Origin: Hoylesella shahii DSM 15611 = JCM 12083
GTDB taxonomy: Bacteria > Bacteroidota > Bacteroidia > Bacteroidales > Bacteroidaceae
NCBI RefSeq assembly: GCF_000613445.1
Contig: NZ_BAIZ01000003.1
Span: 60,037 to 124,036, forward strand
Direction of reading: 5' to 3'
Length of the DNA stretch: 64,000 bases
Below, in pieces: positions 10,923-21,251 of the stretch. Numbering within the stretch: position 1 is the first letter of the stretch; each line of letters starts with the position of its first letter. Both the position numbers and the translations under genes were made by a program. The notes below the pieces were generated by a model. The model was not told where the DNA came from and did no database searches. It saw nothing but the letters and a program-made list of their open reading frames with translations.

Positions 10923-12095
10923 ATGGCAAAAAGAGACTATTATGAAGTGCTGGGCGTTGACAAAAACGCTACGGAAGACGAGATAAAAAAGGCTTATCGC
11001 AAACTCGCCATCAAATATCACCCCGACAAAAACCCCGACGACAAGGAAGCCGAAGAAAAGTTTAAAGAGGCTGCTGAAGCTTATGATGTGCTGCACGACC
11101 CCAATAAACGACAACAATACGACCAATTTGGCTTTGACGGACCTGCTGGATCAGGTGGTTTCGGTGGCTTTGGTGGTGGTTCGGGCATGGATATGGACGA
11201 CATATTCTCAATGTTCGGCGACATCTTTGGCGGGCATAGAGGCTTTGGGGGCTTCTCTGGATTTGGCGGAGACGCACGTGGTGGCCGACATGCACAATAC
11301 AGAGGTAGCGACTTGCGTCTAAAAGTGCGCCTGTCGTTGCAAGAGATTGCCACAGGTATCACCAAGAAGTTTAAAGTTAAAAAAGATGTTACCTGTAATC
11401 ATTGCCATGGAACTGGCGCTGAAGAAGGTAGCGGAACAGAGACTTGCCCAACATGTAAAGGACAAGGTATAGTTACAAAAACTGTGAGAACCATGCTAGG
11501 CATGATGCAAACTCAAAGCGAATGCCCCACCTGCCATGGCGAAGGAACGGTTATTAAGACTCCTTGCCATAGCTGTAAAGGCTCTGGTGTGATCAAAGGT
11601 GAAGAAGTGGTAGAGATTAAAATACCAGCTGGAGTGGCCGAAGGAATGGTGGTTAACGTCCCTGGAAAAGGCAACGCAGGCAAACGAAACGGCATAACTG
11701 GCGACATACAAGTGTTTATTGAGGAAGAACCTAACGACACATTCGTGCGCGATGGCAACGACCTTATATATAATGAGCTACTAGATTTCCCCACTGCTGC
11801 CTTGGGTGGAAGCCTCGAAATACCACTGGTAGACGGCGGTAAGGTGAGAATGAAAGTTGCTCCTGGAACACAACCGGGAACTGCCTTGCGATTGCGAGGC
11901 AAAGGTTTGCCTGCCATTCAGGGCTATGGCTCGGGTACGGGCGACCTCATTGTAAACCTTAGCGTGTATGTGCCTAAGGCAATGACAAGCGAAGAGAAGT
12001 CCATGCTAGAGAAATTGTCCGAAAGCGATAACTTTAAAGGCGACAAAGCCACAAAAAAAACAATATTCCAAAAATTCAAGAATTACTTTAACTGA
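10923..12095 (+). CDS. dnaJ: Chaperone protein DnaJ
   Basis: Type I Hsp40 co-chaperone of DnaK, 390 residues. The J domain (1-70) carries the HPD tripeptide (IKYHPDKNP), followed by a Gly/Phe-rich linker (about 75-125). Four zinc-binding repeats follow: [24 protein letters not shown] and CHSCKGSG (about 158-225), then the C-terminal substrate-binding and dimerisation domains. Its TGA overlaps the next start (TGATG), so folC is translationally coupled to it. Confidence 0.97.
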   Translation: MAKRDYYEVLGVDKNATEDEIKKAYRKLAIKYHPDKNPDDKEAEEKFKEAAEAYDVLHDPNKRQQYDQFGFDGPAGSGGFGGFGGGSGMDMDDIFSMFGDIFGGHRGFGGFSGFGGDARGGRHAQYRGSDLRLKVRLSLQEIATGITKKFKVKKDVTCNHCHGTGAEEGSGTETCPTCKGQGIVTKTVRTMLGMMQTQSECPTCHGEGTVIKTPCHSCKGSGVIKGEEVVEIKIPAGVAEGMVVNVPGKGNAGKRNGITGDIQVFIEEEPNDTFVRDGNDLIYNELLDFPTAALGGSLEIPLVDGGKVRMKVAPGTQPGTALRLRGKGLPAIQGYGSGTGDLIVNLSVYVPKAMTSEEKSMLEKLSESDNFKGDKATKKTIFQKFKNYFN

Positions 12096-13407
12096 TGAAC
12101 TATCAGGAGACAATTCAGTATCTATACAATAGCACCCCTGTTTTCGAACATGTGGGTGCTTCTGCATATAAAGAGGGCTTAGACAATTCGTTGGCACTAG
12201 ATAAACACCTGGCTATGCCCCACCGCCAGTTTAAAACCATCCATGTGGCTGGAACCAACGGCAAAGGGTCTACCGCGCATACGCTGGCAGCCATTCTTCA
12301 AGCATGTGGCTATCGCGTGGGATTGTACACATCGCCCCACCTTATCGACTTTCGCGAGCGCATTCGCGTTAATGGAGAGCCACTTTCGGAAGCCTATGTG
12401 GTGAATTTCGTGGCAAAACATCGCGATTTTTTCGAGCCATTGCACCCCTCGTTTTTCGAATTAACCACTGCTATGGCCTTCAGTTACTTTGCAGAAAGTA
12501 GTGTTGACGTAGCCGTTATCGAAGTGGGTTTGGGCGGAAGGCTCGATTGCACCAACATTATCAGTCCTGTGCTCTCGGTTATCACCAACATCAGCCTCGA
12601 CCACACTGGCTTCTTGGGCAACACCTTGGCACAAATAGCTTCTGAAAAAGCAGGTATTATAAAGAAAGAAACGCCTGTTGTTGTGGGAGAAACCACAGCA
12701 GAAACACGCCCTGTGTTTGCAAACAAAGCCAAAGAAATGCACGCGCCCATGGTTTGGGCCGAAGAAAACCCCGAAGTGTTACAGTGGCAACACCGCAACG
12801 AGGGTGGCATAAGTTTACAAACCCGTAGCTTTGGCAACGTGGTTTTCGAACTGGGAGGCAACTATCAACACCACAACGCCAACACCATCTTAACAGCTAC
12901 ATTGCAATTACAGACTTTAGCTTTGCCATAACCGCAACAGCAGTGGCTCAAGGCATGGCCAACGTGTGCCAATCAACAGGTTTGCAAGGGAGATGGCAAA
13001 CATTAAGCACAGCCCCCAGAGTGATTTGCGACACAGGACACAACGTTGCAGGCTGGCAATATCTTAGCACACAACTAGCAGCACAAAGCTATCGCACGCT
13101 GCGCATGGTTTTTGGCATGGTAGACGACAAGGATTTAGACACGGTTCTTACGCTCTTACCTAAGGATGCAACCTATTATTTCACGCAAGCTAGCACGCAT
13201 AGAGCAGTGCCTAGTGAGATTGTGGCGCAAAAAGCAGAACAAAACGCATTGCATGGCCATATATATAATAAGGTAAGAACAGCCTACGATGCAGCCCTAA
13301 ACGATGCAGAAGAAGGAGATTTGGTGTTTGTGGGCGGAAGTAGTTATGTGGTGGCCGACTTGCTATCAAGCCTTGAAACACCCCCAATAATAACAAATAA
13401 ACCTTAA
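12095..13407 (+). CDS. folC: Folylpolyglutamate synthase / dihydrofolate synthase (frame interrupted near 12922)
   Basis: FolC adds glutamate to dihydropteroate and folates. The first frame gives 278 residues with the Mur-ligase-type P-loop VAGTNGKGSTAHTLAA (about 51-66) and ITNISLDHTGFLG...SEKAGIIKKE. It ends at a stop after LQTLALP. The +1-shifted frame continues FAITATAVAQGM, then STGLQGRWQTL and ICDTGHNVAGW, which is the family's C-terminal domain. Adding one T in the TTT run at about 12922-12924 gives a single 437-residue protein of normal length. It is probably whole in the organism. Overlaps the dnaJ stop. Confidence 0.88.
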
Positions 13408-13488
13408 AACCAAAGAAAGACAAGTGCGCTCTTTCAACTAAAATTTGCGTACTAAAGGATAAAGATTAAACCAAATATTAGCAAAAGG

Positions 13489-13539
13489 AAAGCGGTGGAG
13501 TTGTCTGTTGAATATTTTTAACACGAAACCACCGCTTTT
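13489..13539 (+). terminator. Terminator after folC
   Basis: AAAGCGGTGG / CCACCGCTTT stem (10 bp) with a 30-nt loop and a following TTTTAATAT tract. Confidence 0.6.
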
Positions 13540-13551
13540 AATATATTAATA

Positions 13552-13583
13552 TTTGTTGTATTCATTTTTTTTCGTTTACTTTG
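13552..13583 (+). promoter_or_regulatory. Promoter of the galM-gluP-galK genes
   Basis: TTTG at 13552-13555, a 20-bp spacer, then TTACTTTG at 13576-13583 (seven of eight positions of the consensus), 30 bp before the galM ATG. Confidence 0.6.
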
Positions 13584-13612
13584 CAACAAAGTATAACTAA
13601 AAACTTTCTTAT

Positions 13613-14704
13613 ATGACGAACACAGATAAGGTGCAAAATGTATGCGGGCTGAAGCGTGAAGACTTTCAAGCTCGCATCGACGGCAAAGAAACCGATTTGT
13701 ATATTCTCCGCAACGAAGCAGGAAACGAAGTGGCCATTACCAACTATGGCGGAGCAATTGTGGCTATCATGGTTCCCGATAAGCATGGAAATTTGGCCAA
13801 TGTGATACAAGGACATGACAATATACAAGACGTAGTAAACTCGCCCGAACCCTATCTCTCTACGCTTGTGGGCAGATATGGCAATAGAATAGCCAAAGGC
13901 AAGTTTCAATTGCATGGCAAAGAGTATAGCCTGCCCATCAACAATGGGCCCAATTCGCTGCATGGAGGCAAGAAAGGATTTAACGCTAAAGTGTGGGATG
14001 CACTACAAATGAACGATAATACACTTGTTCTGAACTACACTAGCGCATATGGTGAAGAGGGTTTCTCTGGCGAACTCAAAACCACAGTTATCTATTCGTT
14101 CAACAAAGACAACGAGTTGGTTATTGAATACATGGCCAAAACAAACAAAAAAACAGTCATCAACCTTACCAGTCACGGTTTTTTCTCGCTCGCAGGTATA
14201 GCCAACCCCACACCGAGCATTGAGAATTTGGAGTGCGAAATTAATGCAGACTTTTATATTCCTATTGATGAAGTGAGTATCCCCACGGGCGAAATACGTT
14301 TTGTTAAGGACACTCCCTTCGACTTTAGAACGCCAAAGACCATCGGACAAGATATTGATGCCGACCACGAACAAATTAAAAACGGTGCTGGTTACGACCA
14401 TTGTTTTGTGCTTAACAAGCGCGAAGAGGGCGAACTAAGCTTTGCTGCAAGGATTACAGAGCCCAATACGGGTCGCACAATGGAGGTTTACACCACCGAA
14501 CCTGGTGTGCAACTCTACACTGACAACTGGGCAGATGGATATAAAGGACAACACGGTGCCACCTTCCCACGAAGAAGTGGTATCTGCTTTGAAGCACAAC
14601 ACTTCCCAGATTCGCCCAATCGCCCCTACTTCCCCTCTGTGGTGCTCAACCCTGGCGAACAATATAAGCAAAAAACCATTTACAAATTCGGAACAAAAGC
14701 ATAA
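13613..14704 (+). CDS. galM: Aldose 1-epimerase (mutarotase)
   Basis: GalM interconverts alpha and beta anomers of galactose/glucose, feeding galactokinase. The 363-residue length is typical of the Bacteroidetes enzymes. Family landmarks are NEVAITNYGGAIVAIMVPD near 35, GRYGNRIAKGKF near 86, NSLHGGKKGFNAKVWDA near 109, the catalytic-His region NLTSHGFFSLAG near 185, and YDHCFVLNK near 261. No signal peptide is apparent, so a cytoplasmic location is expected. It is the first gene of galM-gluP-galK. Confidence 0.95.
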   Translation: MTNTDKVQNVCGLKREDFQARIDGKETDLYILRNEAGNEVAITNYGGAIVAIMVPDKHGNLANVIQGHDNIQDVVNSPEPYLSTLVGRYGNRIAKGKFQLHGKEYSLPINNGPNSLHGGKKGFNAKVWDALQMNDNTLVLNYTSAYGEEGFSGELKTTVIYSFNKDNELVIEYMAKTNKKTVINLTSHGFFSLAGIANPTPSIENLECEINADFYIPIDEVSIPTGEIRFVKDTPFDFRTPKTIGQDIDADHEQIKNGAGYDHCFVLNKREEGELSFAARITEPNTGRTMEVYTTEPGVQLYTDNWADGYKGQHGATFPRRSGICFEAQHFPDSPNRPYFPSVVLNPGEQYKQKTIYKFGTKA

Positions 14705-14931
14705 ACCATTTATCTCAATAGACCCGCTCTTTGATTGGTATGCTATGCCTTTGACTAGATGTGGCACGTTTCTATACAGCTTATTCAATTGCTCTTCGAA
14801 CAACAAAGTGCGTAACAAACCACACCACATCAGTTTCTTTTCGCAGAAAAAGCCTCAAAGTACAACCGCTAAAGGTTGTGCACACAATCAAAGATGGGCC
14901 ATAACTAAAAGCATTTATTACTAAAACTAAA
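14705..14931 (+). other. galM-gluP spacer
   Basis: 227 bp without a gene or clear promoter. It is long for a within-operon gap, so gluP may have its own start of transcription. Confidence 0.3.
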
Positions 14932-16244
14932 ATGGAAAATAAACAAGCAAAAAGTGGAAGCATAGTAGCCATTGTCACAATGATGTTTCTCTATGCAATG
15001 ATTTCATTCGTGACAAACCTCGCTGCACCCATTGGCATCATCTGGAAACAAGCTTTCCAAGGCGATAGCGCCAACACCGTGGGTATGCTGGGCAACGCTA
15101 TGAACTTCTTGGCCTATCTCTTCATGGGTATTCCCGCTGGTAAGCTACTCTCAAAGATTGGCTACAAGCGCACTGCTCTCGTGGGTATTGCCCTTGGTTT
15201 CTTTGGCGTATTGGTGCAATTCCTAGCTGGAGGCGTTGGCGATAAGGTTTCAGGCTTTGCCGTTTACCTGCTCGGAGCCTTCATTTCGGGCTTCTCGGTT
15301 TGTACGCTTAACACAGTTGTAAACCCCATGCTCAACCTTTTGGGTGGCGGTGGCAATCGTGGTAACCAGCTAAACCTTGTTGGTGGTACGCTTAACTCAC
15401 TATCTGGTACGCTTACGCCAATGTTCGTAGGTGCTCTTATCGGTACAGTAACGGCCAAAACCACACTCGTAGACATCAACCTTGTACTTTATATCGCCAT
15501 GGGTGTATTTGCTGCAGCCTTCGTTGCACTGCTCTTTATCCCCATTGCCGACCCACAAATGGGTAAGACTTCAGCCGAAACAGTTTACGAAAGAAGTCCA
15601 TGGGCCTTCCGCCACTTTGTTCTTGGCGCCATCGCCATCTTCATTTATGTGGGAGTTGAAGTTGGAATACCCGGCACACTAAACTTCTACCTCTCTGATA
15701 CTGGTGCTAATGGTGGTGGACTTGACCCCGCAACAGCCGTGAAGATTGGCGGTTTTGTGGCTGGCACCTATTGGTTTCTCATGCTTGTAGGCCGTTTCTC
15801 TGCTGGATTTATTGCCGATAAGGTATCAAGTAAAACCATGATGATTGCCACATCGGGCTTGGGCATCGTGCTAATCCTGCTAGCAATGGTTCTTGGTAAG
15901 AGCACAACAATGGCTATGCCTGTGTTTACTGGCTCGTCATTCCAGTTTGTTACCGTGCCTGTTGCAGCGCTCTTGCTAGTGCTTTGCGGTCTTTGCACCT
16001 CAGTAATGTGGTCAAGCATCTTTAATTTGGCTACCGAAGGCTTGGCAAATACTCGGCTGCAGCTTCAGGTATCTTTATGATGATGGTTGTTGGTGGCGGT
16101 GTTCTGCCTCTCATGCAGAACTTTATTGCCGACAATGCAGGCTATCTCATCTCTTATGCCATACCACTCATCGGCTTAGTTTACATTCTGTTCTATGCTG
16201 TTATCGGTAGCAAGAACGTGAACAAGGATATCCGTGTTGACTAA
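14932..16244 (+). CDS. gluP: Glucose/galactose MFS transporter (frame interrupted near 16044)
   Basis: Sugar permease of the FHS/GluP branch of the major facilitator superfamily; inner membrane, 12 segments expected. The frame encodes 382 residues up to LATEGLANTRLQLQVSL. One frame over, the sequence reads KYSAAASGIFMMMVVGGG and continues through the last segments (LISYAIPLIGLVYILFYAV) to a stop at 16242-16244. Adding one G to the GG at about 16044 gives GLGKYSAAASG, the expected family sequence, and a 437-residue protein. Conserved AGKLLSKIGYKRTALVG is seen near residue 65. Placed between galM and galK, so galactose or glucose is the likely substrate. Confidence 0.88.
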
Positions 16245-16311
16245 CTCGAACGAATGGCAAACAAATTATTAGTTAAACAAATTGCATACACAAAACCTAA
16301 AACACATTAAT

Positions 16312-17475
16312 ATGATGGATATTGAACATGTAAGAAGTCGCTTCATCAAGCACTTCGATGGAAAGACCGGCAACATATACGCATCTCCTGGACGTATCAA
16401 CCTTATTGGCGAGCATACCGACTACAATGGAGGATTTGTTTTCCCAGGAGCAGTAGACAAAGGCATTATGGCCGAGGTGCGCCCTAATGGAACGGACACT
16501 GTTATGTGCTACTCTATCGACCTTAAAGACCGTGTTGAATTTAAAGTAGACGACCCTAATGGTCCTCGTGCTAGCTGGGCTCGCTACATCTATGGCGTTA
16601 TCCAAGAAATGAAAAAGCTTGGCGTTGACGTTAAAGGCTTCAACACTGCGTTCTCGGGCGACGTGCCTTTGGGCGCAGGAATGTCGTCATCGGCTGCACT
16701 CGAAAGCTGCTTTGCTTTCGCACTGAACGACCTTTTTGGAGACAATAAGGTGTCTAAATGGGACATGGTACTTGCAGGACAGGCCACCGAACACAACTAT
16801 TGTGGTGTGATGTGTGGTATTATGGACCAGTTTGCTAGCGTGTTCGGACAAGAAGGTAAGCTCATGCGATTGGATTGCCGTTCTAGAGAGTTTGAATATT
16901 TCCCCTTCAACCCACAAGGATATAAGCTTGTTTTGCTTGATTCTAAAGTAAAACACGAACTGGCTTCATCGGCTTATAACCAAAGAAGACAAAGTTGCGA
17001 AAACGTTGTTGCTGCTCTTAACGCTAAATTCCCCGAAAAGAAATTTGAGACTTTGCGTGATGCCGACTGGAAAGAGCTTGACGCTGTGAAGGATGAAGTT
17101 TCTGAAGAAGACTTTAAACGCGCTCACTTCGTTCTCGGAGAGAAAGACCGTGTGTTGGCTGTTTGTGATGCTTTGAACGCTGGCGACTACGAAACAGTAG
17201 GACAAAAGATGTACGAAACGCATCATGGGTTGAGCAAAGAATACGAAGTTTCGTGCGAAGAACTTGACTATCTAAACGATTTGGCTAAAGAAAATGGCGT
17301 TACAGGTAGTCGTATCATGGGCGGCGGATTTGGCGGTTGCACCATCAACCTCGTTAAAGACGAACTTTATGATAAGTTTATTGCCGATGCTAAGCAGAAA
17401 TATGCTGCTAAATACAACCGTGAACCCGCCGTTTACGACGTGGTAATTAGCGATGGTTCGCGCAAAGTTTGCTAA
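16312..17475 (+). CDS. galK: Galactokinase
   Basis: GHMP kinase making galactose-1-phosphate from galactose and ATP. I start at ATG 16312 (MMDIEHVRSRF); ten more in-frame codons upstream do not look like the family. The galactokinase signature GRINLIGEHTDYNGG is near residue 25, the ATP-binding GDVPLGAGMSSSAALE near 115, and the third motif GSRIMGGGFGGCTINLV near 335. 387 residues is a normal length. The Leloir genes galT and galE are not nearby; an intrinsic terminator follows. Confidence 0.96.
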   Translation: MMDIEHVRSRFIKHFDGKTGNIYASPGRINLIGEHTDYNGGFVFPGAVDKGIMAEVRPNGTDTVMCYSIDLKDRVEFKVDDPNGPRASWARYIYGVIQEMKKLGVDVKGFNTAFSGDVPLGAGMSSSAALESCFAFALNDLFGDNKVSKWDMVLAGQATEHNYCGVMCGIMDQFASVFGQEGKLMRLDCRSREFEYFPFNPQGYKLVLLDSKVKHELASSAYNQRRQSCENVVAALNAKFPEKKFETLRDADWKELDAVKDEVSEEDFKRAHFVLGEKDRVLAVCDALNAGDYETVGQKMYETHHGLSKEYEVSCEELDYLNDLAKENGVTGSRIMGGGFGGCTINLVKDELYDKFIADAKQKYAAKYNREPAVYDVVISDGSRKVC

Positions 17476-17532
17476 TAACGCATAGCCAATTCAGGCTCAT
17501 AGCCTGACAGTTGGCCGCTAAGCAATAAAATG

Positions 17533-17568
17533 AAAGAGGATGTGCACAGTTGTCACATCCTCTTTTTT
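17533..17568 (+). terminator. Terminator after galK
   Basis: AAAGAGGATGTG / CACATCCTCTTT stem (12 bp) ending in a T run. Confidence 0.9.
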
Positions 17569-17677
17569 ACGCATTTTACCTTTTCTCGCCAACGCAGTAC
17601 ACAATCTCAATTGGCATTATTATAGTAAACAATGTTTCCTTTGGCAATAATAAACAAGCAACTTTTAGTTAAGCAAT

Positions 17678-17910
17678 TATTGCTGTCTGGTAAAAATAAA
17701 CAGAAAGTTCTGTATCTCTTTATCCATCGGTATTGCAGCCGTTTTACCCATCCTGGGGCTTGGTTTCCTATTTCAAACTGAAAGTATTATAGAATGCACT
17801 TATTTTGATAAGAAAAGACCTATAATAACCGATAATTCTAAGAAATAATAAGGTTAAATCTATTTTAACTAACACAGATATCCCCAAAAAAGTTTTACCG
17901 GACAGCAATA
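17678..17910. mobile_element. MITE-like element, 233 bp, with 9-bp target duplication
   Basis: The ends are 18-bp inverted repeats, TATTGCTGTCTGGTAAAA at 17678-17695 and TTTTACCGGACAGCAATA at 17893-17910, with one mismatch. Immediately outside, TTAAGCAAT occurs as a direct repeat at 17669-17677 and 17911-17919. The interior has no open reading frame of use, so it would be non-autonomous and moved by a transposase encoded elsewhere. I could not assign a parent insertion-sequence family; the ends recall IS4-group elements of Bacteroidetes, which is inference. Confidence 0.8.
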
Positions 17911-17948
17911 TTAAGCAATAATATATTTATATCGAAAGCAGCAACAAT

Positions 17949-18701
17949 ATGAACGGAAAAACAAAGGCATTACTAAAAGAGTACGCTGCACGCTATGAAA
18001 CAACGGCCTTCTTAAAGGAAGACCCTGCACGCTTTATGCACCTTGTTCAGGGCACAAACAACCAAGAAACGATGGCTTTCATTGCGGCAAGCCTAAGCTA
18101 TGGAAACCGAAAGCAATTCTTTCCAAAGATAAATTTCGTGCTGGAAAAGTCGCAAGGCGAACCTTACAACTGGGTGAAAAGCGGACTGTTTGAACAAGAC
18201 ATACCACCAACCGACGACTGTTATTATCGCCTTTACACCAAAAAGATGATAAATAACCTACTTAAAACGCTGCAAACCCTACTCATTGAACATGGTAGTT
18301 TACAGCAATATCTGCAGCACATGGCTGAAAACGATGCATTAAAGGCCATTACTGCATTATGCAATTACTTTAACGAGCATAACAGAACAGGTATTATCCC
18401 CACCAATTCGCGCTCTGCATGCAAACGTCTTTGCATGTTTTTGCGATGGATGGTGCGCGATAATTCGCCCGTAGACTTAGGCATTTGGAAAGACGCCATC
18501 GACAAACGCACCCTCATCATGCCACTAGACACACACGTTTTGACGCAAGCACAACGCCTAAAACTGCTCAAAAGCAAGTCTACCTCCATGTCTATCGCCA
18601 AGAAACTGACACAAGAAATGGCCAAAGTATTCCCTAACGACCCACTAAAAGCCGACTTTGCACTCTTTGGTTACGGCGTAAACCAGGGTCAGGAGTTATA
18701 A
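17949..18701 (+). CDS. DUF2400 / TIGR02757 family protein
   Basis: 250 residues, cytosolic. It resembles the conserved bacterial family TIGR02757 (DUF2400), whose fold is thought to be related to helix-hairpin-helix DNA glycosylases; no activity is established. Visible features are FIAASLSYGNRKQFFPKI near 44, RLCMFLRWMVRD near 157, LIMPLDTHVLTQA near 183 and the C-terminal PLKADFALFGYGVN. The ATG is 30 bp downstream of the MITE target duplication, so insertion of the element may have affected its promoter. It is convergent with maf. Confidence 0.85.
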   Translation: MNGKTKALLKEYAARYETTAFLKEDPARFMHLVQGTNNQETMAFIAASLSYGNRKQFFPKINFVLEKSQGEPYNWVKSGLFEQDIPPTDDCYYRLYTKKMINNLLKTLQTLLIEHGSLQQYLQHMAENDALKAITALCNYFNEHNRTGIIPTNSRSACKRLCMFLRWMVRDNSPVDLGIWKDAIDKRTLIMPLDTHVLTQAQRLKLLKSKSTSMSIAKKLTQEMAKVFPNDPLKADFALFGYGVNQGQEL

Positions 18702-18707
18702 ATGTAA

Positions 18708-18763
18708 GCCCTAAACACGGACTTGCCAATATATTTTTCTAAGATAGTCCAAAACCTTAGGGC
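18708..18763. terminator. Structured convergent terminator region
   Basis: Nested dyads GCCCTAA / TTAGGGC and GGACT / AGTCC lie between the two convergent stop codons; probably a shared bidirectional terminator. Confidence 0.5.
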
Positions 18764-18780
18764 ATTATATCCCTCGGTAT

Positions 18781-19374
18781 TTACACTTCAAAAGGATGCA
18801 AAAAGTCGAAACAATCTTTCAACTCATCGTAAATGCGCTGTACTGGCAAGCCCATCACATTGAAATAACTACCTTCTATGCGCTGAACGCCCACATATCC
18901 AATCCACTCTTGAATGCCATAGGCCCCAGCTTTATCAAATGGGCGATAACTATCTACATAAAAACTAATCTCATCGGCAGTCAGTTCTTTAAACCAAACC
19001 ACCGTTGTTACGGCAAAACTACGCTGCCATTGCAGTGTACTAAGCGTAACTCCCGTTGTCACCTCATGACTTTTACCGCTTAATAAGGCCAACATTTGGT
19101 GTGCTTCGTCGGCATCATGCGGTTTGCCAAGTATCTTTCCATCGCACACCACAACCGTATCGGCAGTTAAAACCACCTCGTTTTCTGCCATCGTGCCCGA
19201 ATATGCCGCAGCCTTAGCCTTAGATATATGCACGGGAACTTCGTTTGTAGGCAAATCGTGCGGATAACTTTCGTCTATATCGCGAATTAACCTCACCTCA
19301 AAGTCGATACCTAACCCGCGCAACAGTTCTTTTCTACGTGGCGAATTACTCGCCAACACCAGTCTGTTTTTCAT
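18781..19374 (-). CDS. maf: Maf-like nucleoside triphosphate pyrophosphatase
   Basis: Maf/YhdE-type enzyme that hydrolyses non-canonical or dTTP/UTP nucleotides to monophosphates. 197 residues. The N-terminal LVLASNSPRRKELL (phosphate-binding S-x-S-P-R-R) and the EVVLTADTVVVCDGKILGKP block near 65 with the catalytic Asp are both present. Last gene of the operon that begins with the NusG paralog at 22548; 21 bp after kdsC. Confidence 0.93.
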   Translation of the reverse strand: MKNRLVLASNSPRRKELLRGLGIDFEVRLIRDIDESYPHDLPTNEVPVHISKAKAAAYSGTMAENEVVLTADTVVVCDGKILGKPHDADEAHQMLALLSGKSHEVTTGVTLSTLQWQRSFAVTTVVWFKELTADEISFYVDSYRPFDKAGAYGIQEWIGYVGVQRIEGSYFNVMGLPVQRIYDELKDCFDFLHPFEV

Positions 19375-19395
19375 TTTCCTATTCTATTTTGATAA

Positions 19396-19914
19396 TCACC
19401 AGCCAAAGGCCTTTGCGTCTTTCATCCACAAACCCTTAGCCCGCAGCGTCTGTTCTATAATTTCTCGTCCGCATCCCATACCTCCAGCAGCTGTAGCCAC
19501 ATAGCAACTAATCGCCTTAATGTCGGCGCAAGCATCGGCTGGGCAGCATGCACAGCCACAACGCAACATTACCTCGTAATCAGGAATGTCGTCGCCAACA
19601 AACATTACTTCGTCGTCGGCTAGACCATAGCGTGTTTTAAAATTTTCGTAGGCCAACAATTTCACACCTGCCTTCATATAAATGTCTTCTACTCCCAGTC
19701 CTTCGTAGCGTTTACGCACGGCCTTTGTGTCGCCACCAGTGATGATACAGATACGCAAACCCATCTTTTGTGCCAGTTGGATGGCGTATCCATCCTTAAT
19801 ATTCACAGTGCGAAGCGGTTCGCCATCTGCCGAAAGGGTGATAGTAGAAGCCGAAAGCACCCCATCAACATCAAACACGATGGCACGAATGCGTTGTAAA
19901 TCGTAGTTTATCAT
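19396..19914 (-). CDS. kdsC: 3-deoxy-D-manno-octulosonate 8-phosphate phosphatase, KdsC-type HAD hydrolase
   Basis: KdsC removes phosphate from KDO 8-phosphate in lipopolysaccharide inner-core synthesis. The 172-residue length fits the C0-type HAD family without a cap domain. Motif I is FDVDGVLSAS near 14, with Asp nucleophile; the family's substrate loop is VNIKDGYAIQLAQKMG near 37; motif II is ICIITGG near 56; motif IV is VMFVGDDIPDYEVM near 105. It overlaps closely with DUF2520 upstream (4-bp gap) and maf downstream. kdsB, the next-but-one pathway step, is at 42930. Confidence 0.92.
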   Translation of the reverse strand: MINYDLQRIRAIVFDVDGVLSASTITLSADGEPLRTVNIKDGYAIQLAQKMGLRICIITGGDTKAVRKRYEGLGVEDIYMKAGVKLLAYENFKTRYGLADDEVMFVGDDIPDYEVMLRCGCACCPADACADIKAISCYVATAAGGMGCGREIIEQTLRAKGLWMKDAKAFGW

Positions 19915-19918
19915 TGTG

Positions 19919-20712
19919 TTATTTATTTGCCAGTTTATGAATCATTTCACTCATCAACTCGTAAAGTCGACGCCGATCTGCATCGTCTATAAGCTGCATT
20001 TGTCCCTGCATCACTTTTTTATCCTTTCTCACTGCTGGTCCTGTTTGTGCCTCAAGCGGACCCATTCGGTGCACCTTAGCCGCTGTTTCGTCTATCAATG
20101 GGAGCAACAACTCAAAATCCAGTCCGCGACTCTTCAAGGTCTCGTTTGCAAGTGTATAACAAAGGTTCACAAAGTTGCAGCCAAACACTGCCCCCAAGTG
20201 CATCACACGCCTATCTTCAGACGAAGCAAGATGTACATTTTTGCTCAAAGCGTTAGCTATTCGCCATAAGACATCTTGCGAAAAGGCATTTGCCCCCTCA
20301 ATTAAACAAGGAATAGAATCAAAATCTAAAGGCTTTTGTTTGGAAAAAGTTTGGAGCGGATAAAGCACACCATGGTTAACAGCCAAGTTGTTAAACACAC
20401 TCATTGGTACACTTCCAGCAGTGTGGACATACACAGCATGCGGATTTAACCTGCAAACCTGTTGAATAACGCCAGGCAACGCATCGTCTTTCAGCGCCAA
20501 GAGATACACATCGGCCGAATTGGAAAGCTCATCGAGCAGCTAACAGCCGATGCATTCAAGACATTGGCCAACGTTTGCGCAGCTTCCAACGTGCGACTAT
20601 ACACCTGTTCGACACTAAAACCACTCTTAACCAAGGCCAAGCCCAAGCTTGTGGCAAGATTTCCAGCCCCAAGCAACACCACCTTAAACTGCTTAATATC
20701 GTTCATGTTCAT
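19919..20712 (-). CDS. Rossmann-like/DUF2520 domain protein (frame interrupted near 20540)
   Basis: NAD(P)-binding protein of the family annotated as Rossmann-like and DUF2520 domain-containing; related to pyrroline-5-carboxylate reductase folds, substrate unknown. The first frame has VVLLGAGNLATSLGLAL (dinucleotide-binding GxGxxA) and ends after ASAVSCSM. The other frame reads LDELSNSADVYLLALKDDAL and continues to the stop, containing VHTAGSVPM and MHLGAVFGCNFVN. One added base at about 20540 joins them into 264 residues. The start ATG (20712) overlaps the nitroreductase stop (TAATG), so translation is coupled. Confidence 0.85.
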
Positions 20713-21239
20713 TAGAAAGTACCCACATGCACCTGTTCCCAAGGCGCATCATCGTCGTTTTTCAAGGGTAGTTCGCTAGCTTTATGCCCCAAGGCAAGAA
20801 TGCAAAGCGTATCGAAGCCTTCGGGAATATTAAGAATACCGCGCACTATATCCACAGCACGCTCGCCACTATTCAGGCCACGGTTTCTCACCTGCACCCA
20901 ACAGCTACCCAATCCTAAGTCTTCGGCCTGCAACTGCATGGCTAAGGCAGCGATAGAGCAGTCTTCAATCCAGCAATCGTTTTCGGCGACATTGGCCGTA
21001 ACCACCACTGCCACTGCTGCATTTTTAAGTAAAGCAGCCCCCGACTCTTTACAATCTGCAAGTTTTTCAAGCGTGTTTTTATCTTCCACCACCACAAAAT
21101 GCCACGACCTTCTGCTCTTTGCCGAAGGCGAAAGTAAGGCAGCATTAAGCACCAAGCTAAGTGCTTCGGGGTCTATTTTCTCCTGGGTGAACTTGCGACA
21201 GCTACGTCTGCTATGCATCAATTGGGCAAAACTTTTCAT
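20712..21239 (-). CDS. Nitroreductase family protein
   Basis: FMN-dependent oxidoreductase of the nitroreductase superfamily, 175 residues, substrate unknown. The N-terminal SRRSCRKFTQEKI is the FMN phosphate-binding region, SPSAKSRRSWHFVVVED near 37 is the second FMN contact, and the C-terminal half has LGLGSCWVQVR and LCILALGHKA. Sits between mgtC-like and DUF2520 genes with a 12-bp gap and a stop-start overlap. Confidence 0.9.
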   Translation of the reverse strand: MKSFAQLMHSRRSCRKFTQEKIDPEALSLVLNAALLSPSAKSRRSWHFVVVEDKNTLEKLADCKESGAALLKNAAVAVVVTANVAENDCWIEDCSIAALAMQLQAEDLGLGSCWVQVRNRGLNSGERAVDIVRGILNIPEGFDTLCILALGHKASELPLKNDDDAPWEQVHVGTF

Positions 21240-21251
21240 CGTTTCTTTTCT

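Noticed and set aside
12915..12945. Programmed frameshifting in folC (and likewise queC, uvrA)
   Set aside because: No slippery heptamer with downstream structure is seen, and the number of affected unrelated genes argues for sequence error or mutation.
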